Source: Deltaproteobacteria bacterium (lineage in GTDB: Bacteria; Myxococcota_A; Polyangia; DRWM01; JAAZOP01). From it: a DNA stretch of 41,756 nucleotides. Below are positions 19,606-26,235 of this stretch, one piece after another. The notes beneath the pieces were generated by a model. That model saw only the letters and a list, made by a program, of their open reading frames with translations, did not search any database and was not told the DNA's origin. The position numbers were made by a program, and so were the translations under genes. Positions within the stretch are counted from its first letter, which is position 1, and every line of letters begins with the position of its first letter. The DNA lies in NCBI GenBank assembly GCA_016930215.1, contig JAFGHH010000032.1, forward strand, positions 1 through 41,756, read 5' to 3'.

Positions 19606-21453
19606 CTAGCGCACGTCCACGGCGTCGAACTTGCACACCGACTGGCAGATGCCGCAGCGGGTGCACTTGGCGGTGTCGATGACGTGCAGCTTCTTCCGTT
19701 CCCCCGTGATCGCGTGCTCCGGGCACTGTCGGGCGCAGACCATGCAGCCGGTGCACTTGTCGTTGATGCTGTAGGTGATCAGCGCCTTGCACACCCCCGC
19801 GGGACATCGGTGGTCGCGGATGTGCGCCAGGTACTCGTCGCGGAAGTACTTGATCGTGGACAGCACCGGGTTCGGCGCGGTCTGCCCCAGCGCGCAGAGG
19901 CTCGCATCCTGGACGACCGGCGCCAGCGCCTCGAGCTCGGCGAGGGTGTCGTCGGTGGCCCGGCCCTCCGTGATCGCGTGCAGCAGGTGGCCCATCTGGG
20001 TCAACCCTTCGCGGCACGGGACGCACTTGCCGCACGACTCCTCGATCAGGAAGTCGATGAAGTAGCGGGCGACATCGACCATGCAGGTCCGATCGTCCAT
20101 CACGATCATGCCGCCCGAGCCCATCATCGAGCCGGCGGCGGTGAGGGACTCGAAGTCGATCTGCAGGTCGAGCTGCTCGGCCGGGAGGCAGCCGCCCGAG
20201 GGACCGCCGGTCTGAACCGCCTTGAAGGCCCGGCCGCCCTGGATCCCGCCGCCGATGCCGTAGACGATGTGGCGCAAGGTCGCCCCCATCGGCACCTCGA
20301 CCAGGCCGGTGTTGTTGACCTTGCCGACGAGGCTGAAGATCTTGGTCCCCTTGCTGCCCGCGGTGCCGATGCCGGCGTACCAGTCGACGCCGCGGTCGAG
20401 AATCAACGGCACGTTGACCCACGTCTCGACGTTGTTGATGACCGTCGGCTTGCCCCACAGGCCGCTCTGGGCGGGGTAGGGCGGGCGGAAACGCGGCTGT
20501 CCCGGGTTCCCTTCGATCGAGGCCAGCAGGGCGGTCTCCTCGCCGCAGACGAACGCCCCCGCGCCGCGGGTGATGTGGATGTCGAACGAGAAGTCCCGCC
20601 CGAGGATGTTGCTGCCCAACAAGCCGGCGTCCCGCGCCGCGGTGACGGCCAGCGAGAGACGTTCCACCGCCAAAGGGTACTCGTTGCGGACGTAGACGTA
20701 GCCCTCGCGGGCGCCGACGGCGTAGGCCCCGAGGATCATGCCCTCCACGACGCCGTGGGGGTTGCCCTCCAGGACGGAGCGGTCCATGAACGCGCCGGGG
20801 TCCCCCTCGTCGGCGTTGCAGACGACGTACTTCGGGTTGCCCAACGCCTGGCGGCACAACGCCCACTTGCGGCCGGTCGGGAAGCCCGCGCCGCCGCGCC
20901 CGCGGAGCCCGGCCTTCGTCACCGCCTCGATCACCTGCTCGGGGAGCATCGAGGTCAACGTCCGCGCCAGGGCGCGATAGCCGCCGTTGGCCACGTAGTC
21001 GTCCAGGCTCTCGGGATCGATCCTGCCGTTGAAGCCGAGGATCAGGCGGTGCTGGTGCGCGTAGAACGGAACCTCCTCCTCGTGGACGTGCTTCTGCCCC
21101 GTGGAGGGATCGACGTACAGCAGGCGTTCGAGGACCTCGCCCTTGGCCACGGTGCGGTCGAGGATCTCGTCGACGTCCTTGGGCTGGACGCGCTGGTAGA
21201 AGATGTGGGCGGGGAAGACGACGACCAGCGGCCCGCGTTCGCAGAAGCCGTGGCAACCCGTGGCCCGCACCTCGACGTCGAGCTTGCGCGCCGCGACCGC
21301 CTCGCGGAAGGCCGCGGTCAGCTTGCGCGAACCGTAGGCCACGCAGCCGGTCCCCGCGCAGACCGCCACCGCCTTGCGCTCCGGATCGCGCGCGGCCTGC
21401 AACTCCGTTCGGAGCCGCTCGAGGTGGGCGGCGTCCGTGATCCGTCTGGTCAT
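19606..21453 (-). CDS. nuoF: NuoF/HydB-like NAD(P)H-binding flavin iron-sulfur subunit
   Basis: A 615-residue diaphorase subunit like HydB of bifurcating hydrogenases and NuoF of complex I. It begins with a thioredoxin-like [2Fe-2S] domain (C32, C37, C67, C71), then the FMN/NAD(H) domain (GRGGAGFPTGRKW, NADEGDPGAFMDR, CGEETALLASIEG), the NuoF [4Fe-4S] motif ESCGKCVPCREG with its distal cysteine in SLCALG, and a C-terminal two-cluster ferredoxin domain (CTGCMVCARQCP, CTRCGICQSVC). This layout is HydB/HndC-like and longer than simple NuoF. It should exchange electrons between NAD(P)H and ferredoxin clusters. The ATG shares ATGA with the stop of the NuoE-like gene. The specific redox partner is inferred from the operon. 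Confidence 0.93.
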   Translation of the reverse strand: MTRRITDAAHLERLRTELQAARDPERKAVAVCAGTGCVAYGSRKLTAAFREAVAARKLDVEVRATGCHGFCERGPLVVVFPAHIFYQRVQPKDVDEILDRTVAKGEVLERLLYVDPSTGQKHVHEEEVPFYAHQHRLILGFNGRIDPESLDDYVANGGYRALARTLTSMLPEQVIEAVTKAGLRGRGGAGFPTGRKWALCRQALGNPKYVVCNADEGDPGAFMDRSVLEGNPHGVVEGMILGAYAVGAREGYVYVRNEYPLAVERLSLAVTAARDAGLLGSNILGRDFSFDIHITRGAGAFVCGEETALLASIEGNPGQPRFRPPYPAQSGLWGKPTVINNVETWVNVPLILDRGVDWYAGIGTAGSKGTKIFSLVGKVNNTGLVEVPMGATLRHIVYGIGGGIQGGRAFKAVQTGGPSGGCLPAEQLDLQIDFESLTAAGSMMGSGGMIVMDDRTCMVDVARYFIDFLIEESCGKCVPCREGLTQMGHLLHAITEGRATDDTLAELEALAPVVQDASLCALGQTAPNPVLSTIKYFRDEYLAHIRDHRCPAGVCKALITYSINDKCTGCMVCARQCPEHAITGERKKLHVIDTAKCTRCGICQSVCKFDAVDVR

Positions 21454-21953
21454 GCTTCCTGCTCCTCGACGGCCCCCTTGACGATCCCCTTGAGCGCCTT
21501 GTCGACCTTGGTGGTGGTGGCCGAGCCGACGTACTCGCCGTCCACGATCACCACCGGGCCGAGGGCGCAGGCGCCGACGCAGTTGACCGTTTCCAGCGTC
21601 AGTTCGAGGTCCGGCGTGGTCTCGCCGGCCTTCAGGCCCGCCCGCCGCTCGACGTGCTCCACGAGCCGCAGGGCGCCGCGGACGTGGCAGGCCGTGCCCA
21701 TGCACACCGTGCAGATGTGGCGGCCACGCGGTTTGAGGCTGAAGGCCTTGTAGAAGGTTGCCAGGTGGAACACGTGGGACCGGGGTACGCCCAGCGCCTC
21801 GGCCACCCGCTCGAGGGCGGGCCGCGGGAGGTACTGGTAGGTCTTCTGCACGTCCTGGAGCACCATCACCAGCGAGCGGCGCTCGGCCGGGTAGCGGGCC
21901 AGGATCGGATCCATCCGTGTCAGATCACAGGTCGGTTCCGCCGTCGCATTCAT
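21450..21953 (-). CDS. nuoE: NuoE/HydC-like [2Fe-2S] subunit
   Basis: A 167-residue thioredoxin-fold subunit that binds one [2Fe-2S] cluster and pairs with the NuoF-like protein. The helical N-terminus (DPILARYPAERRSLVMVLQD) and the four ligands C84, C89 (CMGTAC), C125 and C129 (CVGAC) are all in place, and length is normal for NuoE. ATG 21953 overlaps the stop of the preceding gamma-subunit gene as ATGA, and its own stop overlaps the NuoF-like start in the same way, so expression is tightly coupled across the boundary between oxidoreductase and diaphorase genes. Confidence 0.94.
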   Translation of the reverse strand: MNATAEPTCDLTRMDPILARYPAERRSLVMVLQDVQKTYQYLPRPALERVAEALGVPRSHVFHLATFYKAFSLKPRGRHICTVCMGTACHVRGALRLVEHVERRAGLKAGETTPDLELTLETVNCVGACALGPVVIVDGEYVGSATTTKVDKALKGIVKGAVEEQEA

Positions 21954-22513
21954 GGCGTCTTGGCCCCTTGTCCCTCCAGGACCGCCCGGACCCCCGCCTC
22001 GAACACCTCCGTCGCGGCCTGCAGGACACTCTCCTTCCCCTTCTTGCCGAACTCCTTGTGCAGGACGGCACGCTGGGTTTCGAGGGAGACCATCGTCGTG
22101 CGGGCGACGAAAGCGCCGAGGCCGACGAGGTTGATCGAGCGGCCGTTCTTGAGCGCATTCGCGATGTCGTTGCACGGTACGCAGGTCTGCTCGATGTCCT
22201 TGCGCTCCGACAGGACGTCGATCAACGAGCTGTTGATCAGGAGCACGCCGCCCGGACGAACGCGCGGGCCGAACTTGTCGAGGCTCGGGCGGTTGAAGAC
22301 GAAGACGTTCTCCGGATCGTTGACGATCGGCGACCCGATCAGCCGGTCGGCGATCACCACGGTGCAGTACGCCGTGCCGCCCCGCATCTCGGGTCCGTAG
22401 GAGGGGATCCAGGCCACTTCCTTCCCCTCGGCCATCCCGGCCAGGGCCAGCAGCTTGCCGGCGGTCATGATTCCCTGGCCGCCGAAGCCCGCGAACGTCA
22501 CCTCGCGCTGCAT
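21950..22513 (-). CDS. korC: 2-oxoacid:ferredoxin oxidoreductase gamma subunit
   Basis: Gamma subunit (187 residues) of a four-subunit 2-oxoacid:ferredoxin oxidoreductase, which makes or cleaves 2-oxoacids with CoA, thiamine diphosphate and ferredoxin. The gamma-domain signature is clear: FAGFGGQGIMTAGKLLALAG at the start and WIPSYGPEMRGGTAYCTV in the CoA/partner-binding region, with INLVGLGAF later. Length is standard. GAGGAGGGG precedes the ATG, which lies 10 bases after the beta-subunit stop. The stop overlaps the NuoE-like start. The 2-oxoglutarate and 2-oxoisovalerate enzymes share this subunit type, so the symbol is by family only. Confidence 0.93.
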   Translation of the reverse strand: MQREVTFAGFGGQGIMTAGKLLALAGMAEGKEVAWIPSYGPEMRGGTAYCTVVIADRLIGSPIVNDPENVFVFNRPSLDKFGPRVRPGGVLLINSSLIDVLSERKDIEQTCVPCNDIANALKNGRSINLVGLGAFVARTTMVSLETQRAVLHKEFGKKGKESVLQAATEVFEAGVRAVLEGQGAKTP

Positions 22514-22523
22514 CGTCCCCTCC

Positions 22524-23285
22524 TCACTCCACCGGCGGACGGTCGGGCGACTTCTTCAGCCCGAGCTTGAAGTACGGGACCATCACCTCGTCCAGCCACT
22601 TGCAGGCCTCGGCCGGCGTCTTGCCCCAGTTCGTCGGGCAGGTCGAGAGCACCTCGATGAACGAGTAGCAGCGGCCTTCCATCTGGTAGCGGAAGGCCTG
22701 CTTGATTGCGCGCTTGGCGTTGATGATGTGCCGGGGCGTGTGCACGGCGACGCGTTCGACGTAGGCCGGGGTGCGCAGCTGCGCCAGGACGTCGGCCACG
22801 GGGAACGGCCAGCCGGCGAGGTTCACGTCGCGCCCGCGCGGGCAGGTGGTGGTGACCTGGTTCGGCATCGTGGTCGGGGCCATCTGGCCGCCGGTCATGC
22901 CGTAGACCGCGTTGTTGACGAAGACCGTCGTGAACTTCTCGCCGCGGTTGGCGGCGTGGAGGATCTCCGCGGTGCCGATCGAGGCCAGGTCGCCGTCGCC
23001 CTGGTAGGTGAAGACGATGCGGTCCGGCAACACGCGCTTGATGCCGGTGGCCAGGGCGGGGGCGCGCCCGTGGGCCGCCTCCTGGAAGTCGCAGTAGAAG
23101 TAGTTGTAGGCGAGGACCGAGCAGCCGACGGGAGCGATGCCGATCGTCCGTTCGCGCAGCCCGAGCTCGTCCAGCGTCTCGGCGATCAGGCGGTGGATCA
23201 CGCCGTGGGTGCAGCCGGGGCAGTAGTGCGTGAAGGCGTCGCGCATCGATGCGGGTCGCTTGAAGATCGTCGTCGGCTCGCTCAT
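22524..23285 (-). CDS. korB: 2-oxoacid:ferredoxin oxidoreductase beta (thiamine diphosphate) subunit
   Basis: Beta subunit of 253 residues that binds thiamine diphosphate and a metal ion. It has HYCPGCTHGVIHRL near the N-terminus, the cofactor motif YQGDGDLASIGTAEILHAAN with VFVNNAVYGMTGGQMAPTT, and STCPTNWGKTP near the C-terminus. These are strongly of the KorB/VorA type rather than pyruvate oxidoreductase. ATG 23285 shares ATGA with the alpha-subunit stop. The substrate is probably a branched-chain 2-oxoacid or 2-oxoglutarate; sequence alone does not decide. Confidence 0.95.
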   Translation of the reverse strand: MSEPTTIFKRPASMRDAFTHYCPGCTHGVIHRLIAETLDELGLRERTIGIAPVGCSVLAYNYFYCDFQEAAHGRAPALATGIKRVLPDRIVFTYQGDGDLASIGTAEILHAANRGEKFTTVFVNNAVYGMTGGQMAPTTMPNQVTTTCPRGRDVNLAGWPFPVADVLAQLRTPAYVERVAVHTPRHIINAKRAIKQAFRYQMEGRCYSFIEVLSTCPTNWGKTPAEACKWLDEVMVPYFKLGLKKSPDRPPVE

Positions 23286-24364
23286 GGCCGGCCTCCCTGC
23301 CCGTTGCCGAGGAGCCGCCGGCACTCGCGGACCAGTTCCTCGGGCGCCGGGACGTTCCCGCCCCCACGGCCGTAGAAGTGGATCGGCCGCCGGCCCTGCA
23401 GCGCCCGCTCCACGTCCTCCAGCATCTGCCCCATGCTCATTTCAACGACCAGCACGCTCCTGACCGACGGCTGGAAGGCGAGCTGCCGCACGGGTTCGTC
23501 CGGGAACGGGAAGACCGAGATCGGGCGGAACATCCCGACTTTCACCCCGTCCTCGCGCAGGCGGTCGATCGCCGTGCGGACGACCCGGGCCGTGGTGCCG
23601 TAGGCCGCCACCAACAGCTCCGGCGCGTCGTCGCAAAGGTACGCCTCGAACCGCACCTCCTCGCGCTTCATCTGCTCGTACTTGTCCCGCATCTTGCGGT
23701 TGCGGCGCTCCAGCTCGTTGGGGTCGAGGAAGAGGGTCTTGACGATATGGGGCTCGCGCCCCACGCAGCCGGTGGTGGCCCAGGCGGACGTGTCGAGCGT
23801 CGGCGGGGCGCCCCGACCCTCGAAGTCCACCGGCTCCATCATCTGGCCGATCAGGCCGTCGCCGATCAGGAGGACCGGGTTGCGGTACTTGTCGGCCAGG
23901 CGGAAAGCCTCGATCGTGAGATCGACGGTCTCCTGCACCGTCGAGGGGGCCAGGACGAGGAAGCGGTAGTCGCCGTGGCCCCCGCCCTTGGTCGCTTGCA
24001 GGTAGTCGCCCTGGGAGGGGAGGATTCCGCCGAGGCCCGGGCCGCAGCGGATGATGTTGATGAAGACCGCCGGGAGCTCCGCGGCCGCGATGTAGCTCAT
24101 CGCCTCGCCCATCAGGCTGATCCCGGGGCTGGACGACGTGGTGAACGCGCGGGCGCCGGCGGCCGCGGCGCCGAAGATCATCTGGCTCGCCGCCAGCTCG
24201 CTTTCGGCCTGCACGAACACCCCACCGACCTCCGGCATGCGCTTCGCCAGGTACTCCGCCACCTCGGTCTGCGGCGTGATCGGGTAGCAGAAGTACGCCT
24301 GCGCGCCCGCGACGATCGCGGCCTCCCCGATCGCTTCGTTGCCCTTCATCAGTTTCTTGGCCAT
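23282..24364 (-). CDS. vorB: 2-oxoacid:ferredoxin oxidoreductase alpha subunit (VorB-like)
   Basis: Alpha subunit of 360 residues. The opening MAKKLMKGNEAIGEAAIVAG and YPITPQTEVAEYL is the typical start of VorB-annotated 2-oxoisovalerate ferredoxin oxidoreductase subunits. Further family motifs are QAESELAASQMIFGAAAAG, SSPGISLMGE, GPGLGGILPSQGDYLQATKG and a C-terminal transketolase-like domain ending in VVEMSMGQMLEDVE. It pairs with the beta, gamma and ferredoxin subunits encoded on either side. The start follows the ferredoxin gene by 33 bases. Subunit assignment is secure; a KorA (2-oxoglutarate) role remains possible. Confidence 0.94.
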   Translation of the reverse strand: MAKKLMKGNEAIGEAAIVAGAQAYFCYPITPQTEVAEYLAKRMPEVGGVFVQAESELAASQMIFGAAAAGARAFTTSSSPGISLMGEAMSYIAAAELPAVFINIIRCGPGLGGILPSQGDYLQATKGGGHGDYRFLVLAPSTVQETVDLTIEAFRLADKYRNPVLLIGDGLIGQMMEPVDFEGRGAPPTLDTSAWATTGCVGREPHIVKTLFLDPNELERRNRKMRDKYEQMKREEVRFEAYLCDDAPELLVAAYGTTARVVRTAIDRLREDGVKVGMFRPISVFPFPDEPVRQLAFQPSVRSVLVVEMSMGQMLEDVERALQGRRPIHFYGRGGGNVPAPEELVRECRRLLGNGQGGRP

Positions 24365-24397
24365 CCGGTGCCTCCGAACCGCGCCCTCGGGCGACGC

Positions 24398-24631
24398 TCA
24401 GTAGTCGAAAAAGTTGTACCGGCACCCGTGGACGGCGATCTCGATCGCGACGTCCGGGCAGGTGATCGCACAGATCCTGCACCCCAGGCACAACTCGGGC
24501 CGGCGCGGTTCGGCCGGGAAGTATCCCTTGAAGTTGATCCGCGACGAGATGGCCAGCACCTTCTGCGGGCAGGCCTGCACGCACAGCTCGCAGCCCTTGC
24601 AGCGGTCCCGATCGACTTGCACCCTCGGCAT
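24398..24631 (-). CDS. korD: Ferredoxin subunit (2x[4Fe-4S]) of 2-oxoacid oxidoreductase
   Basis: A 77-residue two-cluster ferredoxin with C11/14/17/21 and C48/51/54/58, the delta-subunit layout of four-subunit 2-oxoacid:ferredoxin oxidoreductases. The linker contains INFKGYFPAEPRRPELC, common in KorD/VorD-type subunits. It accepts electrons from the thiamine-diphosphate subunit. GAGGAGAG precedes the ATG. It is the second gene of the operon, before the alpha subunit. The extra cysteine C70 has no obvious ligand role. Confidence 0.93.
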   Translation of the reverse strand: MPRVQVDRDRCKGCELCVQACPQKVLAISSRINFKGYFPAEPRRPELCLGCRICAITCPDVAIEIAVHGCRYNFFDY

Positions 24632-24665
24632 CGTTCTCTCCTCGCGGCCCCCGCTCGCGGCCCCC

Positions 24666-25415
24666 TCAAACCTTGAACAACGGACCGACCTCTCGCGGCT
24701 TCGCCTTCCACGGCGGCACCATCCAGCGGTCGAGCACCAGGACGGGGAGCCCCGTTCGCTCCGCCGCGGCGGCCGCCAGCGGCCGCATCGCGGTCAGGAA
24801 CCGGAACGTCAGGCCCCGCCGCTCTGCCACCCGGACCGCCAGCTCTGCTCCGCGAACGATCACGTCCACGTCCGTGTCGTCCATCAGGTGGGCGTTGCTG
24901 ATGATTCCCGTCGTCACCAGACCGCTCGCCGCTTCGATCTCCTCCTGGATCCGCACGCAGCCGTCCACCGTGTCCGTGAACGGCCGGTACGCGTTGACGA
25001 CCTGCAGCATCTCGTGCGCGCCGATCGACCCCGCGAACGAATGCAGGACACGGGCGCCGACGTCGTCGCCGCCCACGTCGAGCACGACGACGCCTTGGTC
25101 GCGCCGCAGCTGTCCCTTGATCTCGGGCAGGACGATCGGCAGCTCCGAGTGGAACTGTTCGCCCCGCGGCGCGATGACCTGGATGCCGTGACGCTCCATC
25201 AGTGCAGCAGCCTCGCGACAGCGGAAGTACGGATTCACGAGGTCCAGATCCGCGATTGCCAACGGCGCGACACCGAGGCGCGCCAGCGACAGCGTCCAGT
25301 TGACCGCGACCTCCGTCTTCCCGCTCCCGTAGTTCCCGGTGATAATCACGACACGCTCGCGCGGCTGGAGCACGTCTTCCCGCCCACCGGGGAAATCGAT
25401 CATCGCTCCGGGCAT
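24666..25415 (-). CDS. P-loop ATPase, CobQ/ParA-like, first gene of redox operon
   Basis: A 249-residue soluble nucleotide-binding protein with Walker A GNYGSGKTE (K33), DLDLVNPYFR resembling the A' motif, and VVLDVGGDDVGARVL as Walker B. This SIMIBI/MinD-like type often sits at the head of ferredoxin oxidoreductase operons; its role there is not established, with cofactor or metal maturation a possibility. ATG 25415 was taken, but a second Met at residue 5 (25403) is equally possible: a consensus TTGACA (25439-25434) lies 17 bases before TATGCC (25416-25411), which would start transcripts near 25404 and give an almost leaderless message from 25403. The gene is 34 bases upstream of the ferredoxin gene. 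Confidence 0.87.
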   Translation of the reverse strand: MPGAMIDFPGGREDVLQPRERVVIITGNYGSGKTEVAVNWTLSLARLGVAPLAIADLDLVNPYFRCREAAALMERHGIQVIAPRGEQFHSELPIVLPEIKGQLRRDQGVVVLDVGGDDVGARVLHSFAGSIGAHEMLQVVNAYRPFTDTVDGCVRIQEEIEAASGLVTTGIISNAHLMDDTDVDVIVRGAELAVRVAERRGLTFRFLTAMRPLAAAAAERTGLPVLVLDRWMVPPWKAKPREVGPLFKV

Positions 25416-25439
25416 ACGCTAGCCCCCCGCCGCTGTCAA
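25411..25439 (-). promoter_or_regulatory. Candidate promoter of the redox operon
   Basis: On the minus strand TTGACA (25439-25434) is a perfect -35 match, followed after 17 bases by TATGCC (25416-25411), which keeps only TAT of the -10 consensus and overlaps the first ATG of the ATPase gene. If used, translation would have to begin at the internal ATG 25403. Confidence 0.3.
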
Positions 25440-25467
25440 GGTGCAAGGACCGGGCGGGCGCGCCGAA

Positions 25468-25482
25468 ATTCGCCTTGCGAAT
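25468..25482. promoter_or_regulatory. Inverted repeat between divergent genes
   Basis: ATTCGC-CTT-GCGAAT is an exact six-base inverted repeat in the only divergent spacer next to the redox operon, about 30 bases upstream of its candidate -35. The position fits an activator or repressor site; chance is not excluded. Confidence 0.3.
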
Positions 25483-25532
25483 CGGAGGGTTGACTGTAGC
25501 GCCGTCCCGTGGCCTGTGGTATGTGCCGGACG

Positions 25533-26219
25533 ATGTGGCTCGCCGTCGCCGCCGTCTGCGGACTCCAACTGTGGATCCTTCTCGGACTGCTCCCCGCGCT
25601 TGCCGGGGGCTTCGTCGCCTGGGTCTGGTGCGGGCTCGCCCTGCTCACGTTGCTCACCGGCCTGCTCAGCCTGCGACGCAGCCCGGATGCCGGCGCCCTG
25701 TTCCTGTGTCTGGTGCTGCCCGTGACGTTGATCCCGCCGTTCGTCTTCGGCCGGGACGCCCTGCCGTTGCTCGCCTCGCCCTGGGTCCAAGCGCTCGCGG
25801 GTACGGCGCTCGCCGGCTGCCTCGTCGCCGTCGTCCAGGCGCGCCGGACGGCGCTGGCGCGACCGCCGCGCACGGGCGACCTCCTGCCCCTCGATCAGCG
25901 GCCACGTCGCGGCGCCCGGGACGTCCGGATCGCCGCCCTGCTCCTGACCGCGCTGTGGTTGGCCCTCCCGGCCCGCGCCCTGCTGGACCCGTCCCTGCTC
26001 GATGCCAGCTTGGCCGAAGGCGACCCGGTGCGAGCCAAGGCGGTGCTGCTGCTCGCCGCCTGGGCCGCCGTGACGCTGCTCGTGTTCGGCGCCGTCGTGC
26101 CGGCGCTCGCGGCGCGGGCGCCGGCCGCCGACCCGCCGCCGGACCGCACGCCGCTGTGGACCGTGCTGGGCGTCGTGTTGCTGGCGGCCTGGGGCGGACT
26201 GCTCTGGATCGGCGCGTGA
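25533..26219 (+). CDS. Multi-spanning membrane protein of unknown function
   Basis: Not recognised. About 228 residues with six or seven hydrophobic segments, for example WLAVAAVCGLQLWILLGL, AGALFLCLVLPVTLIPPFVF and the final LLAAWGGLLWIGA, joined by short basic loops (LSLRRSPD, VVQARRTALARPP). No catalytic motif is visible. The start is uncertain: GTG 25509, ATG 25521 and ATG 25533 are all in frame and none has a good ribosome site; 25533 is given because it begins directly at the first hydrophobic segment. It is divergent from the redox operon and converges with the IPT-domain gene with 16 bases between stops. Hydrophobic periodicity makes this strand the likely coding one. Confidence 0.7.
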   Translation: MWLAVAAVCGLQLWILLGLLPALAGGFVAWVWCGLALLTLLTGLLSLRRSPDAGALFLCLVLPVTLIPPFVFGRDALPLLASPWVQALAGTALAGCLVAVVQARRTALARPPRTGDLLPLDQRPRRGARDVRIAALLLTALWLALPARALLDPSLLDASLAEGDPVRAKAVLLLAAWAAVTLLVFGAVVPALAARAPAADPPPDRTPLWTVLGVVLLAAWGGLLWIGA

Positions 26220-26232
26220 GCGCGGCGCGCTC
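26218..26232. terminator. Short hairpin between convergent genes, weak terminator candidate
   Basis: GAGCGC-GGC-GCGCTC forms a six-base stem in the 16-base gap between two convergent stops. No T-run follows on either strand, so termination is only suggested by position. Confidence 0.25.
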
Positions 26233-26235
26233 GGC

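Noticed and set aside
18517-21753. Plus-strand open frame of over 1000 codons opposite the redox operon
   Set aside because: It crosses several well-supported minus-strand genes and has an Arg/Ala/Asp-biased translation without motifs.
18408-21953. An iron hydrogenase (HydABC)
   Set aside because: The NuoE/F/G-like subunits match the diaphorase part, but no H-cluster domain or hydrogenase cysteine motif is present in the operon.
22524-24364. Pyruvate:ferredoxin oxidoreductase
   Set aside because: The alpha and beta motifs (KLMKGNEAIGEAA, CPGCTHG, GMTGGQMAPTT) are of the Vor/Kor type, and the subunit order fits that family better.
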